A DNA stretch of 64,000 nt from Caenispirillum bisanense. GTDB lineage: Bacteria; Pseudomonadota; Alphaproteobacteria; Rhodospirillales; Rhodospirillaceae. The position numbers and the translations under genes were made by a program. The stretch lies in the NCBI RefSeq assembly GCF_039523075.1, contig NZ_BAAAEP010000009.1, positions 27,408 through 91,407 of the forward strand, in the 5' to 3' direction. How positions within the stretch are numbered: position 1 is the stretch's first letter; each line of letters starts with the position of its first letter. Shown here piece after piece: positions 26,993-35,392 of the stretch. Under the pieces are notes generated by a model. It had not been told where the DNA came from and ran no database searches. It worked only from the letters and a program-made list of their open reading frames with translations.

Positions 26993-29422
26993 GCCGACTG
27001 GACCGCCCGCCGCCAGGCGGCGCTCGACCTCATCGCCCGCGCCGACCGCGAGGGCCGGCCGGTGCAGGTGCTGACCACCGCCCCGCCCGCCGACGGCGAC
27101 CCGCTGGCCGCCGGCCGCCTGGGCGCCGGGGCGGAGGTGCTGCCGGTGGTGCAGAGCATGACGCCGCAGCCGTGGGCGAGCGACCCCGCCGCCGCCCGCG
27201 CGGTGGCGGAGGCGGTGGAGCTGCCGGGCAGTGCCTCGGTGCTGTGGCTGTCCGACGGCCTCGACAGCCCCGCCGCCCGCGAGCTGGCGACGGCGCTGCA
27301 GCGCATCGGCACGCTGGCGGTGCTGACCGGCGACGAGGCGCCGGTGGTGCTCGACCGCCCGGCCCGCGAAGGCGACGGCCTCACCCTCACCGTCCGCCGG
27401 GCCGCCACCCCGGCGGCGCCTGAGCGCACGGTGGCGGTGCAGGTGCTCGACACCCAGGGCCGCGCCGTCGCCCGCCTGCCGCTGTCCTTCGCCGCCGGCA
27501 GCGCCACCGCCCAGGGCCGCGCCGAGGTGCCGCCCGACCTGCTCAACACCGTCGGCAGCCTGAGCCTGGAGGGCGTGGCCAGCGCCGGCGCCATGGTGCT
27601 GCTGGACGATACCTGGCGCCGCCGCCCCATCGGCCTCGCCTCCGGGGCGCCGCTGGGGGCCGATCTGCCGCTGCTGGGCGATGTCTATTACCTGGAACGG
27701 GCGCTGCAGCCGGTGGCGGAGGTGCGGCGCGGCGGGCTTGATCCGCTGCTCGACCGGCCGCTGTCCATGCTGATCATCGCCAACTCCGGTCCGCTCGCCG
27801 GCCCGGCGGCGGCGCGGCTGGAAGACTGGGTGACCGCCGGCGGCGTGCTGGTGCGCTTCGCCGGCGACCGGCTGGAGGAAAACACCCAGAACGATCCGCT
27901 GCTGCCGGTGCGCCTGCGCGGCGGCGGCGGCCAGTTCGGCGGCACCCTCAGCTGGTCGGAGCCGGTGCGCCTCGCCCCCTTCCCCGACCGCAGCCCCTTC
28001 GCCGGCCTGCCCATCCCGGCCGACGTGGCGGTTTCCGCCCAGGTGCTGGCGGAACCCTCCCCCACCCTGCCGGACAAGACCTGGGCCCGCCTCACCGACG
28101 GCACGCCGCTGGTCACCGCCGAGCCGCGCGGCCAGGGCTGGGTGGTGCTGTTCCACACCACCGCCAATGCCGAGTGGTCCACCCTGGCGCTGTCCGGCCT
28201 GTTCCCGCAGATGATGGAGCGCATGCTGACCCTGTCGGCCGGCGTCGAGGGCGGCGGCGACGATGCCGGCCGCCCGCTGCCGCCGCTCGCCACCCTGGAC
28301 GGGTTCGGCCGCCTGGGCGAGCCGCCGGGCAATGCCCGCGCCCTCACCGCCGCCGCCCTCACCGCCACCGCGCCGGGGCCGCAGCATCCGCCCGGCTACT
28401 ACGGGTCGGCGCAGGAGCGGCGGTCGCTCAATCTGGTCGATCACCTGCCCGCCCTGGCGCCCCTGCCGGCGCTCGGCAGCGGCATCGAGCGCGGCACCCT
28501 GTCCGACGTCGGCCGCGAGGTGGAGCTGCGGCCGTGGCTGCTGCTGGCGGCGCTGTGCCTTGCCCTGCTCGACTGGATCGCCAGCTACGCCCTGCGCGGC
28601 CTCGGCCCCCGCCTGCCGGGCCGCCGCTCCACCGCCGGCCGCGCTGCCGCCCTGCTGCTGGCCGCCGTGCTGGCCGCCGCCGCGGCGGCCGGCGCCGCAC
28701 GGGCGCAGGAAACCCCGGCACCGCCGCCGGAGCCCGCCGACCCGCGGGTGGTGGAGGCAGTGACCGAAACCCGCCTCGCCTGGGTGCAGACCGGCGATAC
28801 CGCCGTCGACCGCCTGTCGGAAGCCGGCCTCTACGGCCTGACGCGGGTGCTCGGCAATCGATCGTCGGCGGAGCTGAGCGAGCCCATGGCGGTGGACCCC
28901 GAGGTCGACGACCTGATCTTCTACCCGCTGGTCTACTGGCCGGTGATCGAAGGCGCCCCCACCCTCTCCGTCGCCGCCCGCGGCAAGGTGCAGGACTACC
29001 TGCAGCACGGCGGCATGATCCTGTTCGACACCCGCGACCTGCCCTCCTCGGCGGTGGAGCCGGTGCTGTCGCAGTTCGAGCTGCCGACCCTGGTGCGACT
29101 GCCCGACGACCATGTGCTCACCCGTTCGTTCTACCTGCTGCAGGAAACCCCCGGCCGCCATGCCGACGTGACGGTGTGGGTGGAGCGCGAGGGCAGCGGC
29201 AATGACCGCGTCTCCTCCGTCATCATCGGCAACGGCGACTGGGCCGCCGCCTGGGCGCGGGCGCCCAACGGCAGCTACATGGCGCCGGTGGTGCCGGGCG
29301 GCGACCGCCAGCGCGAGATCGCCTACCGCTTCGGCGTCAATGCCGTGATGTATGCCCTCACCGGCAACTACAAGGCCGATCAGGTCCACGTCCCCGCCAT
29401 CATGGAGCGCCTGACGCAATGA
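26993..29422 (+). CDS. DUF4159 / BatA-type membrane protein, 5' truncated
   Basis: The frame begins at the G/C junction with 'ADWTARRQAALDLIARADRE', which lies inside the domain that normally follows the N-terminal BatA segment. Roughly 110 residues with two membrane helices are missing, and no plausible start exists. The remaining ~809 residues include a vWA-like part ('VLWLSDGLDSPAARELATAL'), a glutamine amidotransferase-like fold ('MLIIANSGPLAGPAAARLED', 'GGVLVRFAGDRL'), a membrane helix near 'LLLAALCLALLDWIAS', a second hydrophobic stretch, and the C-terminal DUF4159 domain ('LYGLTRVLGNRSSAE', 'GGMILFDTRDL', 'RFGVNAVMYALTGNYKADQ'). Such proteins follow moxR and a DUF58 gene; both are absent here. 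It overlaps the next gene by four bases. Confidence 0.85.
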   Translation, partial: ADWTARRQAALDLIARADREGRPVQVLTTAPPADGDPLAAGRLGAGAEVLPVVQSMTPQPWASDPAAARAVAEAVELPGSASVLWLSDGLDSPAARELATALQRIGTLAVLTGDEAPVVLDRPAREGDGLTLTVRRAATPAAPERTVAVQVLDTQGRAVARLPLSFAAGSATAQGRAEVPPDLLNTVGSLSLEGVASAGAMVLLDDTWRRRPIGLASGAPLGADLPLLGDVYYLERALQPVAEVRRGGLDPLLDRPLSMLIIANSGPLAGPAAARLEDWVTAGGVLVRFAGDRLEENTQNDPLLPVRLRGGGGQFGGTLSWSEPVRLAPFPDRSPFAGLPIPADVAVSAQVLAEPSPTLPDKTWARLTDGTPLVTAEPRGQGWVVLFHTTANAEWSTLALSGLFPQMMERMLTLSAGVEGGGDDAGRPLPPLATLDGFGRLGEPPGNARALTAAALTATAPGPQHPPGYYGSAQERRSLNLVDHLPALAPLPALGSGIERGTLSDVGREVELRPWLLLAALCLALLDWIASYALRGLGPRLPGRRSTAGRAAALLLAAVLAAAAAAGAARAQETPAPPPEPADPRVVEAVTETRLAWVQTGDTAVDRLSEAGLYGLTRVLGNRSSAELSEPMAVDPEVDDLIFYPLVYWPVIEGAPTLSVAARGKVQDYLQHGGMILFDTRDLPSSAVEPVLSQFELPTLVRLPDDHVLTRSFYLLQETPGRHADVTVWVEREGSGNDRVSSVIIGNGDWAAAWARAPNGSYMAPVVPGGDRQREIAYRFGVNAVMYALTGNYKADQVHVPAIMERLTQ

Positions 29423-31473
29423 TCGAGGCCGTCACCGACATCGTCTTCGCGCCGGTCATCCCCTGGCAGGGGCTGGCGGCCGTGGCCGTGGCGGCGCTGC
29501 TGCTGTTCCTGTGGGGGCTGGCGCGGCGGGCGCGCGGCACCCTGGTGCGGGCGATTCCGGTGGCGGCGCTGCTGGTCGCCGTCGCCAACCCGCAGGTGGT
29601 GCAGGAAGACCGCCGGCCGCTCACCGACGTGGCGGTGGTGGTGGTGGACGAAAGCCTGTCGCAGCGGGTGGGCGACCGCACCGCCCAGACCGAGGCGGCG
29701 GTGCAGCAGCTGGCCGAGCGCCTGCACGGCGACGACAGCCTGGAGGTGCGCATCGAGCGCGTCGGCTCCACCCTCGATTCCGGCACCCGCCTGTTCGACG
29801 CGCTGACCCGCGCCACCGCCGACGTGCCGCGCCGCCGGCTGGCCGGCGCCATCCTGGTCACCGACGGGCAGGTTCACGACGTTCCCGCCACCGCCCCCGG
29901 CTTCCCGGTCCACACCCTGCTGACCGGCGAGCCGGGCCAGACCGATCGCCGCCTGGTGGTGGAAACGGCGCCCGACTTCGGCCTGGTCGGCCGGCCGGTG
30001 GAGGTCACCGTGCGGGTGGTGGACGAAAACGCCCCGCCCGGCGCCACCGCCCCCCTCACCGTCACCGTCGACGACCGCCCGGCCCGCGCCTTCGCCGTGC
30101 CGGTGGGGCAGGCGGTGCAGATTCCGGTGATGATCGAGCATGCCGGCCAGACGGTGGTGGCGCTGGAAACCCCGGCCGGGCCGGAAGACCTGTCGCCGCT
30201 CAACAATCAGGCCGCCATCGCCATCAACGGCGTGCGCGACCGCCTGCGGGTGCTGCTGATCTCCGGCGAGCCGCACATCGGCGAACGGGCCTGGCGCAAC
30301 CTGCTGAAATCCGACCCCAACGTCGACCTCGTCCACTTCACCATCCTGCGGCCGCCCAGCAAGGACGACCTGACGCCCCTGCGCGAGCTGGCGCTCATCG
30401 CCTTCCCCATCCAGGAGCTGTTCGAGCAGCGGCTGTACGACTTCGACCTCATCGTCTTCGACCGCTACACCCGATCCGGCCTGGTGCCCGACCCCTACAT
30501 GGCCAACGTGCGCGACTACGTGCGCCAGGGCGGCGCCCTGCTGCTGGCGGTGGGGCCGGAGTTCGCGGAACCGTTCAGCCTCTACGACAGCCCCCTTGGC
30601 GACATCCTGCCGGCGGCGCCGTCGGGCGAGGTGGTGGACGAGACCTACCGCCCGCGCATCGCCGGCCTCGGCCTGCGCCACCCGGTGACCGATGCCCTGG
30701 TGCCGCGGCCGGGAGCGCCGCCGTTCGGCCCGTGGATCCGCCAGATCTCCGCCCGCGCCAAGGGCAGTGCCGCCACCGTCATGACCGGCGCCGGCGAGGA
30801 ACCGCTGCTGCTGCTCGACCGTGTGGAGGAGGGCCGCGTCGCCCTGCTGCTGTCCGACACCCTGTGGCTGTGGGAAAAGAACTGGCGCGGCGGCGGCCCG
30901 CAGGCGGAACTGGTGCGCCGCCTCGCCCACTGGCTGATGAAGGAACCGGACCTGGAGGAACGCTCGCTGCGGGCGGAGGTCAGCGGCGGCACCCTCACCA
31001 TCACCCGCCGCAGCCTGGACGACGCCGGCGGCCGCGAGGTCACCGTCACCAGCCCGTCGGGGGAAGAAACCGTCCTGCCGCTGGAGGCGGCCGGCGGCGG
31101 CCGCAGCGAGGCCGCCCTGCCGGTGGAGGAACCCGGCGTGTGGCGCATCGACGACGGCGACATGACCGCCATCGCCGCCGCGGGGGCCGCCAATCCGCTG
31201 GAGACCTCGGCGGTGGTGGCGACCGATGCGGTGCTGGCGCCGGTGGCGGCGGCCAGCGGCGGCGGCCTGTGGTGGCTGGCCGAGGGTGGCGTGCCCGACA
31301 TCCGCCGCACCGCCCCCGACGCCGCCACCGCCGGCAGCGGCTGGATGGGCCTGCGCAGCAACGGCGACTATGTGGTGGCGGGGGTGCGGCAGATTCCGCT
31401 GCTGCCGCTGTGGGCGGCGCTGACGCTCATCCTCGGCGGCGTGATCCTGGCGTGGTGGCGCGAGGGCCGCTAG
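29419..31473 (+). CDS. Membrane-anchored amidotransferase-like protein of the MoxR/BatA locus
   Basis: A 684-residue protein starting in an ATGA overlap. Two N-terminal membrane helices (about 14-32 and 41-58), a long periplasmic region and one C-terminal helix ('LWAALTLILGGVILAWW'). The region after the helices has vWA-like features ('VAVVVVDESLSQRVGDRTAQ'). The middle holds a class I amidotransferase-like fold ('LRVLLISGEPHIGERAWRN', 'GALLLAVGPEF') but no clear Cys nucleophile, so it is unlikely to be an active glutaminase. It regularly pairs with DUF4159 proteins and MoxR AAA ATPases, presumed to act in envelope protein maturation. Confidence 0.8.
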   Translation: MIEAVTDIVFAPVIPWQGLAAVAVAALLLFLWGLARRARGTLVRAIPVAALLVAVANPQVVQEDRRPLTDVAVVVVDESLSQRVGDRTAQTEAAVQQLAERLHGDDSLEVRIERVGSTLDSGTRLFDALTRATADVPRRRLAGAILVTDGQVHDVPATAPGFPVHTLLTGEPGQTDRRLVVETAPDFGLVGRPVEVTVRVVDENAPPGATAPLTVTVDDRPARAFAVPVGQAVQIPVMIEHAGQTVVALETPAGPEDLSPLNNQAAIAINGVRDRLRVLLISGEPHIGERAWRNLLKSDPNVDLVHFTILRPPSKDDLTPLRELALIAFPIQELFEQRLYDFDLIVFDRYTRSGLVPDPYMANVRDYVRQGGALLLAVGPEFAEPFSLYDSPLGDILPAAPSGEVVDETYRPRIAGLGLRHPVTDALVPRPGAPPFGPWIRQISARAKGSAATVMTGAGEEPLLLLDRVEEGRVALLLSDTLWLWEKNWRGGGPQAELVRRLAHWLMKEPDLEERSLRAEVSGGTLTITRRSLDDAGGREVTVTSPSGEETVLPLEAAGGGRSEAALPVEEPGVWRIDDGDMTAIAAAGAANPLETSAVVATDAVLAPVAAASGGGLWWLAEGGVPDIRRTAPDAATAGSGWMGLRSNGDYVVAGVRQIPLLPLWAALTLILGGVILAWWREGR

Positions 31474-31568
31474 GGCGGGCTTTTCGAACGTCGGGGCGAC
31501 GGCTGGCGTTGATGGCAAAACGACCGCCGCCGCGGGTGGCGGCTCCACCCCTGACCAAGGAGCCTGCA

Positions 31569-31742
31569 ATGACCGGCAAGGAATCCCGCGAACGCCCGGA
31601 AACCGAGGAAGACGACATCGACGAAACCATCGACGAGAGCTTCCCCGCCTCCGACCCTCCCTCCTGGACCCCGGCCGAACCGCGCAAGCCGAGCGACGAG
31701 AAGGACGACGACGACAAGACGCCCCCGGCCCCCAAGCCCTGA
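31569..31742 (+). CDS. Small acidic conserved protein
   Basis: A 57-residue protein with AAGGAG six bases before the ATG. It carries the motif 'IDETIDESFPASDPPSWTP', found in many short uncharacterised alphaproteobacterial proteins, followed by an acidic/basic Pro-rich tail. No membrane segment; likely disordered. Function unknown. It lies 95 bases after the preceding membrane protein gene. Confidence 0.75.
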   Translation: MTGKESRERPETEEDDIDETIDESFPASDPPSWTPAEPRKPSDEKDDDDKTPPAPKP

Positions 31743-32056
31743 CCGCCCCTGCGGGGAGCGAGGGCTCCGAGACAGATGGCCCTGAGTCGGAAGCAATCGC
31801 CCGGAGAATGAAGCCGACGATGAAAACCGCAGGTCTTCGTCGGCGGCACCGGGCAGTCTATGCCGTACCGCATAAGCACAAGGTAAGACGGGCCCATCTT
31901 TCCAACCCGTAAGTCGCGGTAAACCCTGAGAATAAAGACAAGCCCCGACGCGCCGCGGCGGCGAGACCTGATCGGTAACAACTGGAATTTCATGATCTCG
32001 GCCGCGCGGCTGCCGTAAACTCCCCCTGTAGATCATAAAGCTCTTGGGGGGATTCC
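31743..32056. other. 314-base intergenic region upstream of a chemoreceptor, possibly structured
   Basis: No gene is supported here. It contains CCCC-TGC-GGGG at about 31746-31756. It also has an 8-bp inverted repeat, GCCGACGA (31813-31820) / TCGTCGGC (31837-31844), and a small TATGC/GCATA hairpin near 31859-31874. GC is lower than in coding DNA. It probably holds the promoter and a long leader of the chemoreceptor. I could not match it to a known riboswitch. Confidence 0.5.
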
Positions 32057-34441
32057 ATGACAGCATCATCCGGGGGCAGCCGCCTGCGGCTGCAGGCCAA
32101 GGTATCCCTGGCGGTTCTGACCGTCCTGCTGATCCTGTTCGGCATCAATGTCTTCATCGTCACCGACCGCACCGCCACCACCACCGGCAATCTCAGCCGG
32201 GACGCGGGTGCCGCCGAGGCCGGATTCTATGCCGAGCAGGTCAAAGGGGAGTTCTCGCGTGCCCTGGAACAGGCGCGCGGAATCCGGGAAGGGTTCACCG
32301 CTCTCCAGGCCACCGGGCAGCCGGATCGTGCCGCCTACATCGAAATCCTCCATCACTGGCTGTTGAAGGCGCCGGACCTAGTGGGCGTCTGGGCCGGGTT
32401 CGAGCCGCAGGCCCTCGACGGCCGCGACAGCGCCTATGTGAACACCCCCGGTAGCGACGACACCGGCCGCTTTCTGGTCTACTGGAACCGCATCAGCGGC
32501 CCTCCCATGCTGGACAGCCTTTCCGCCTATGGCGGTCAGCCCAGCGCCCAGAACGCCTGGTACACCGTGCCGCGGGACAGCCGGCGCGACTACGTGACCA
32601 GCCCGATCGTCTATCCCGAACTGGCCGGCAAGAAGAACGTCATGCTGGTCAGCGTCGGCGTGCCGGTGATCGCCGACGGCAAGGGGATCGGCGTCATCGG
32701 CGCCGACTTCTCCCTCGACCGGCTGGCGGCGATAACGGCCTCTGCCCACCCAATGGGCGCCGGGCAGGTGGTGATCATTTCGCACGAGGGCATGATCTCC
32801 GGCGCCCCCGATGCCTCCTGGATCGGCAAAAAGGCGGGCGAGGTCTTCCGTGACTTCCCCGCCGATGCCTTCACCCGCGCCGGAAGCGGACCGTTCAATA
32901 CCGACGGTGCCTCCCCCGCCGGCGGCGCGCCCGAGGCCCGGTTCTTCCATCCGGTCACCTTCGGCGACTTCGCCAGCCCCTGGCTGGTGATGGTTACCGT
33001 GCCGCAGGCCCACATGGCGGCCGCCTCCACCGGCGTGCGGGACTCTATCCTGCTGACCTCCGCCATCATCATGGCGCTGATCGGGGCGGCCGTCTGGCTG
33101 ACGCTCGGCTACACGGTGGTGCGTCCGATCAAGCGGCTGACCAGCGCCGTCGAGCAGATCTCGACCGGCGAAAGCGATGTCGACATCCCCGAACGCCAGC
33201 GGCGGGATGAACTGGGGCAGATCGCCACCGCCCTCGGCAATCTGGCGACGACGGTGGATGAAGCCTTCCGCCTGCGCCAGATGGTGGAGGTGCAGCCGGC
33301 CAAGGTGATGATGTGCGAGCGGGACACCCTGCGCATCACATACATCAACCGGGCGGCCAAGGACCTGCTGGCCAAGATGGGGCGCCACCTCGGCCGCACG
33401 CCCGACGAGGTGCTCGGCTGTAGCGTGCTCGATTTCCACAAGAACCCGGCCGTTGTCCGCAACCTGCTGTCGGACCCGTCGCGCCTGCCCTACACCGGGC
33501 GTTTCCGCATGGGCGACATCACCATCGAAAACCATGTGACGCCCATCTTCGACAAGAACGGCGAGTACATCGGCCCCATGCTGAACTGGGAGGACGTGAC
33601 CAAGTACATGCAGATGGTCGACGCCTTCGAAAGCAGCGTCCGCCGGGTGACCAGCGAGGTGACCTCGCTGTCGGAAGACATGGCCGCCGCCTCCGACTCC
33701 ATGGTGTCCATCGCCACCAAGGCCGCCGCCGAGGGCCAGCGGGCGGGCGTCGCGTCCTCCGATGCCTCGGGCAACGTCCAGACCGTCGCCGCCGCCGCCG
33801 AGGAACTGGAGGCCAGCATCCGGGAAATCGCCCGTCAGGTGTCGGAAAGCTCCCGCACCGCCACCGAAGCGGTGGACCGCGCCGAAGCCACCCGCGGCAC
33901 CGTCCGCAGCCTCGCCGACTCGGCCACCCGCATCTCGGCGGTGGTCAACCTGATCACCGACATCGCCAACCAGACCAACCTGCTGGCCCTGAACGCCACC
34001 ATCGAAGCCGCCCGTGCCGGCGACGCTGGCAAGGGGTTCGCGGTGGTCGCCAACGAGGTCAAGAGCCTCGCCAACCAGACGGCGCGGGCGACGGAAGACA
34101 TCAAGAACCAGATCGACGAGATCCAGGGCGCGACCCAGGGTGCCGTCGACGCCATCGAGGACATCCGCACCACCATCGCCACCCTGAGCGAGATCACCGG
34201 GTCGATCGCCGCGGCGGTGGAGCAGCAGACGGCGGCGACGGCGGAAATCACGCGCAACGTTCAGGCGGCCGCCGACCGCACCCAGGAAGTCACCAGCGTC
34301 ATGGGCAGCCTGAGTTCCGTCACCGGCCAGACCGGCGACCATGCCCAGTCGGTGTCGGCCAGCGCCCGCACCCTGCGCAGCACGGCGGAAGGTTTGAGCC
34401 GCGAAGTCGACAGCTTCCTGACCAACCTGCAGCAGACCTGA
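32057..34441 (+). CDS. Methyl-accepting chemotaxis protein, dCache + PAS
   Basis: A 794-residue receptor with TTGGGGGGA before the ATG. TM1 about 14-34; periplasmic double Cache about 40-325 ('DLVGVWAGFEPQALDGRDSA', 'YVTSPIVYPELAGKKNVMLV', 'GIGVIGADFSLDRLAA'); TM2 about 331-352; HAMP; then a cytoplasmic PAS domain ('PAKVMMCERDTLRITYINRA', 'GEYIGPMLNWEDVTKYMQMV'); then the methyl-accepting coiled coil with tip 'NQTNLLALNATIEAARAGDA' near residue 635. The Cache senses an outside ligand. The PAS could add a cytoplasmic (redox or metabolic) input; no heme or FAD ligand could be assigned by eye. Confidence 0.92.
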   Translation: MTASSGGSRLRLQAKVSLAVLTVLLILFGINVFIVTDRTATTTGNLSRDAGAAEAGFYAEQVKGEFSRALEQARGIREGFTALQATGQPDRAAYIEILHHWLLKAPDLVGVWAGFEPQALDGRDSAYVNTPGSDDTGRFLVYWNRISGPPMLDSLSAYGGQPSAQNAWYTVPRDSRRDYVTSPIVYPELAGKKNVMLVSVGVPVIADGKGIGVIGADFSLDRLAAITASAHPMGAGQVVIISHEGMISGAPDASWIGKKAGEVFRDFPADAFTRAGSGPFNTDGASPAGGAPEARFFHPVTFGDFASPWLVMVTVPQAHMAAASTGVRDSILLTSAIIMALIGAAVWLTLGYTVVRPIKRLTSAVEQISTGESDVDIPERQRRDELGQIATALGNLATTVDEAFRLRQMVEVQPAKVMMCERDTLRITYINRAAKDLLAKMGRHLGRTPDEVLGCSVLDFHKNPAVVRNLLSDPSRLPYTGRFRMGDITIENHVTPIFDKNGEYIGPMLNWEDVTKYMQMVDAFESSVRRVTSEVTSLSEDMAAASDSMVSIATKAAAEGQRAGVASSDASGNVQTVAAAAEELEASIREIARQVSESSRTATEAVDRAEATRGTVRSLADSATRISAVVNLITDIANQTNLLALNATIEAARAGDAGKGFAVVANEVKSLANQTARATEDIKNQIDEIQGATQGAVDAIEDIRTTIATLSEITGSIAAAVEQQTAATAEITRNVQAAADRTQEVTSVMGSLSSVTGQTGDHAQSVSASARTLRSTAEGLSREVDSFLTNLQQT

Positions 34442-34455
34442 CGGATGCGCGCCCC

Positions 34456-34483
34456 GGCCCGGCCCTCTTCCCGGGGCCGGGCC
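34456..34483 (+). terminator. GC-rich hairpin after the chemoreceptor
   Basis: GGCCCGGCCC (34456-34465) and GGGCCGGGCC (34474-34483) form a 10-bp perfect stem 15 bases after the chemoreceptor stop. No T-run follows, so termination may need Rho or the second hairpin just downstream. Confidence 0.5.
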
Positions 34484-34500
34484 GTGCAAGGGGGCAAAAA

Positions 34501-34537
34501 GGAAAACCGCCGCAGGGCCTCCCCTGCGGCGGTTTCC
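34501..34537. terminator. Bidirectional terminator between chemoreceptor and sdhB
   Basis: AAACCGCCGCAGGG (34504-34517) pairs with CCCTGCGGCGGTTT (34522-34535). A-rich bases on the left and T-rich on the right suit termination of both converging transcripts. It lies 32 bases beyond the sdhB stop. Confidence 0.85.
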
Positions 34538-34568
34538 TCGTTCAGTCCCTGCGGACCGACCCGTCGGC

Positions 34569-35351
34569 TTACAGCACGCGCTCGGCGAGCTTGTGCTTGA
34601 TGTCCTGAATGGCCTTGGCCGGGTTCAGGCCCTTCGGGCAGGTGTTGGTGCAGTTCATGATGGTGTGGCAGCGGTACAGGCGGAACGGATCTTCCAGCTG
34701 GTCCAGACGCTCGCCGGTCGCTTCGTCGCGGCTGTCGTTGATCCAGCGGGCCGCCTGCAGCAGGATCGCCGGGCCCAGGTAACGGTCGCCGTTCCACCAG
34801 TAGCTGGGGCAGCTGGTCGAGCAGCAGAAGCACAGGATGCATTCCCACAGACCGTCGAGCTTGGCGCGCTCTTCCGGCGACTGCTTGCGCTCCTTGTTGG
34901 CCGCCACCGCCGTTTCCGCCTTCATCCACGGTTCGATGGAGCGGTACTGGGCATAGATGGTGGTCAGGTCGGGCACCAGATCCTTCACCACCGGCATGTG
35001 CGGCAGCGGGTAGATCTTGACGTCGCCCTGCACCTCGTCGATCGGCTTCAGACACGCCAGCGTGTTGGTGCCGTCGATGTTCATGGAGCACGAGCCGCAG
35101 ATGCCTTCACGGCACGACCGGCGCAGGGTGAGGGTCGAGTCGACCTCGTTCTTGATCTTCAGCAGGGCGTCCAGGACCATGGGGCCGCAGGCGTCCAGAT
35201 CGATCTCGAAGGTGTCGAGACGCGGATTCTCGCCCAGGTCCGGATCGTAGCGGTAGATCTTGAAGGTCTTGACCCGCTTGGCACCGGCCGGCGCCTTGAA
35301 GGTCTTGCCTTCCTTGACCCGGCTGTTCGGCGGCAGGTTGAATTCAACCAT
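34569..35351 (-). CDS. sdhB: Succinate dehydrogenase iron-sulfur subunit
   Basis: A 260-residue subunit. The [2Fe-2S] ligands are in 'SCREGICGSCSMNIDGTNTL' plus the following 'AC'. The [4Fe-4S] and [3Fe-4S] ligands are in 'CILCFCCSTSCP' and 'CHTIMNCTNTCPKGLNPA'. It passes electrons from SdhA flavin to ubiquinone at the SdhCD membrane anchor. Last gene of sdhCDAB, 41 bases after sdhA, with GAGGATAG before the ATG. Confidence 0.98.
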   Translation of the reverse strand: MVEFNLPPNSRVKEGKTFKAPAGAKRVKTFKIYRYDPDLGENPRLDTFEIDLDACGPMVLDALLKIKNEVDSTLTLRRSCREGICGSCSMNIDGTNTLACLKPIDEVQGDVKIYPLPHMPVVKDLVPDLTTIYAQYRSIEPWMKAETAVAANKERKQSPEERAKLDGLWECILCFCCSTSCPSYWWNGDRYLGPAILLQAARWINDSRDEATGERLDQLEDPFRLYRCHTIMNCTNTCPKGLNPAKAIQDIKHKLAERVL

Positions 35352-35392
35352 CTTTCTATCCTCGCAACAGGCGTCGCTTCACGGGAGCCGGC

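Noticed and set aside
26993..29419. Continuation of the cvpA minus-strand frame through the DUF4159 region (846 codons)
   Set aside because: Beyond the G10C8 joint the frame is the shadow of the plus-strand gene; only the last ~31 codons match CvpA.
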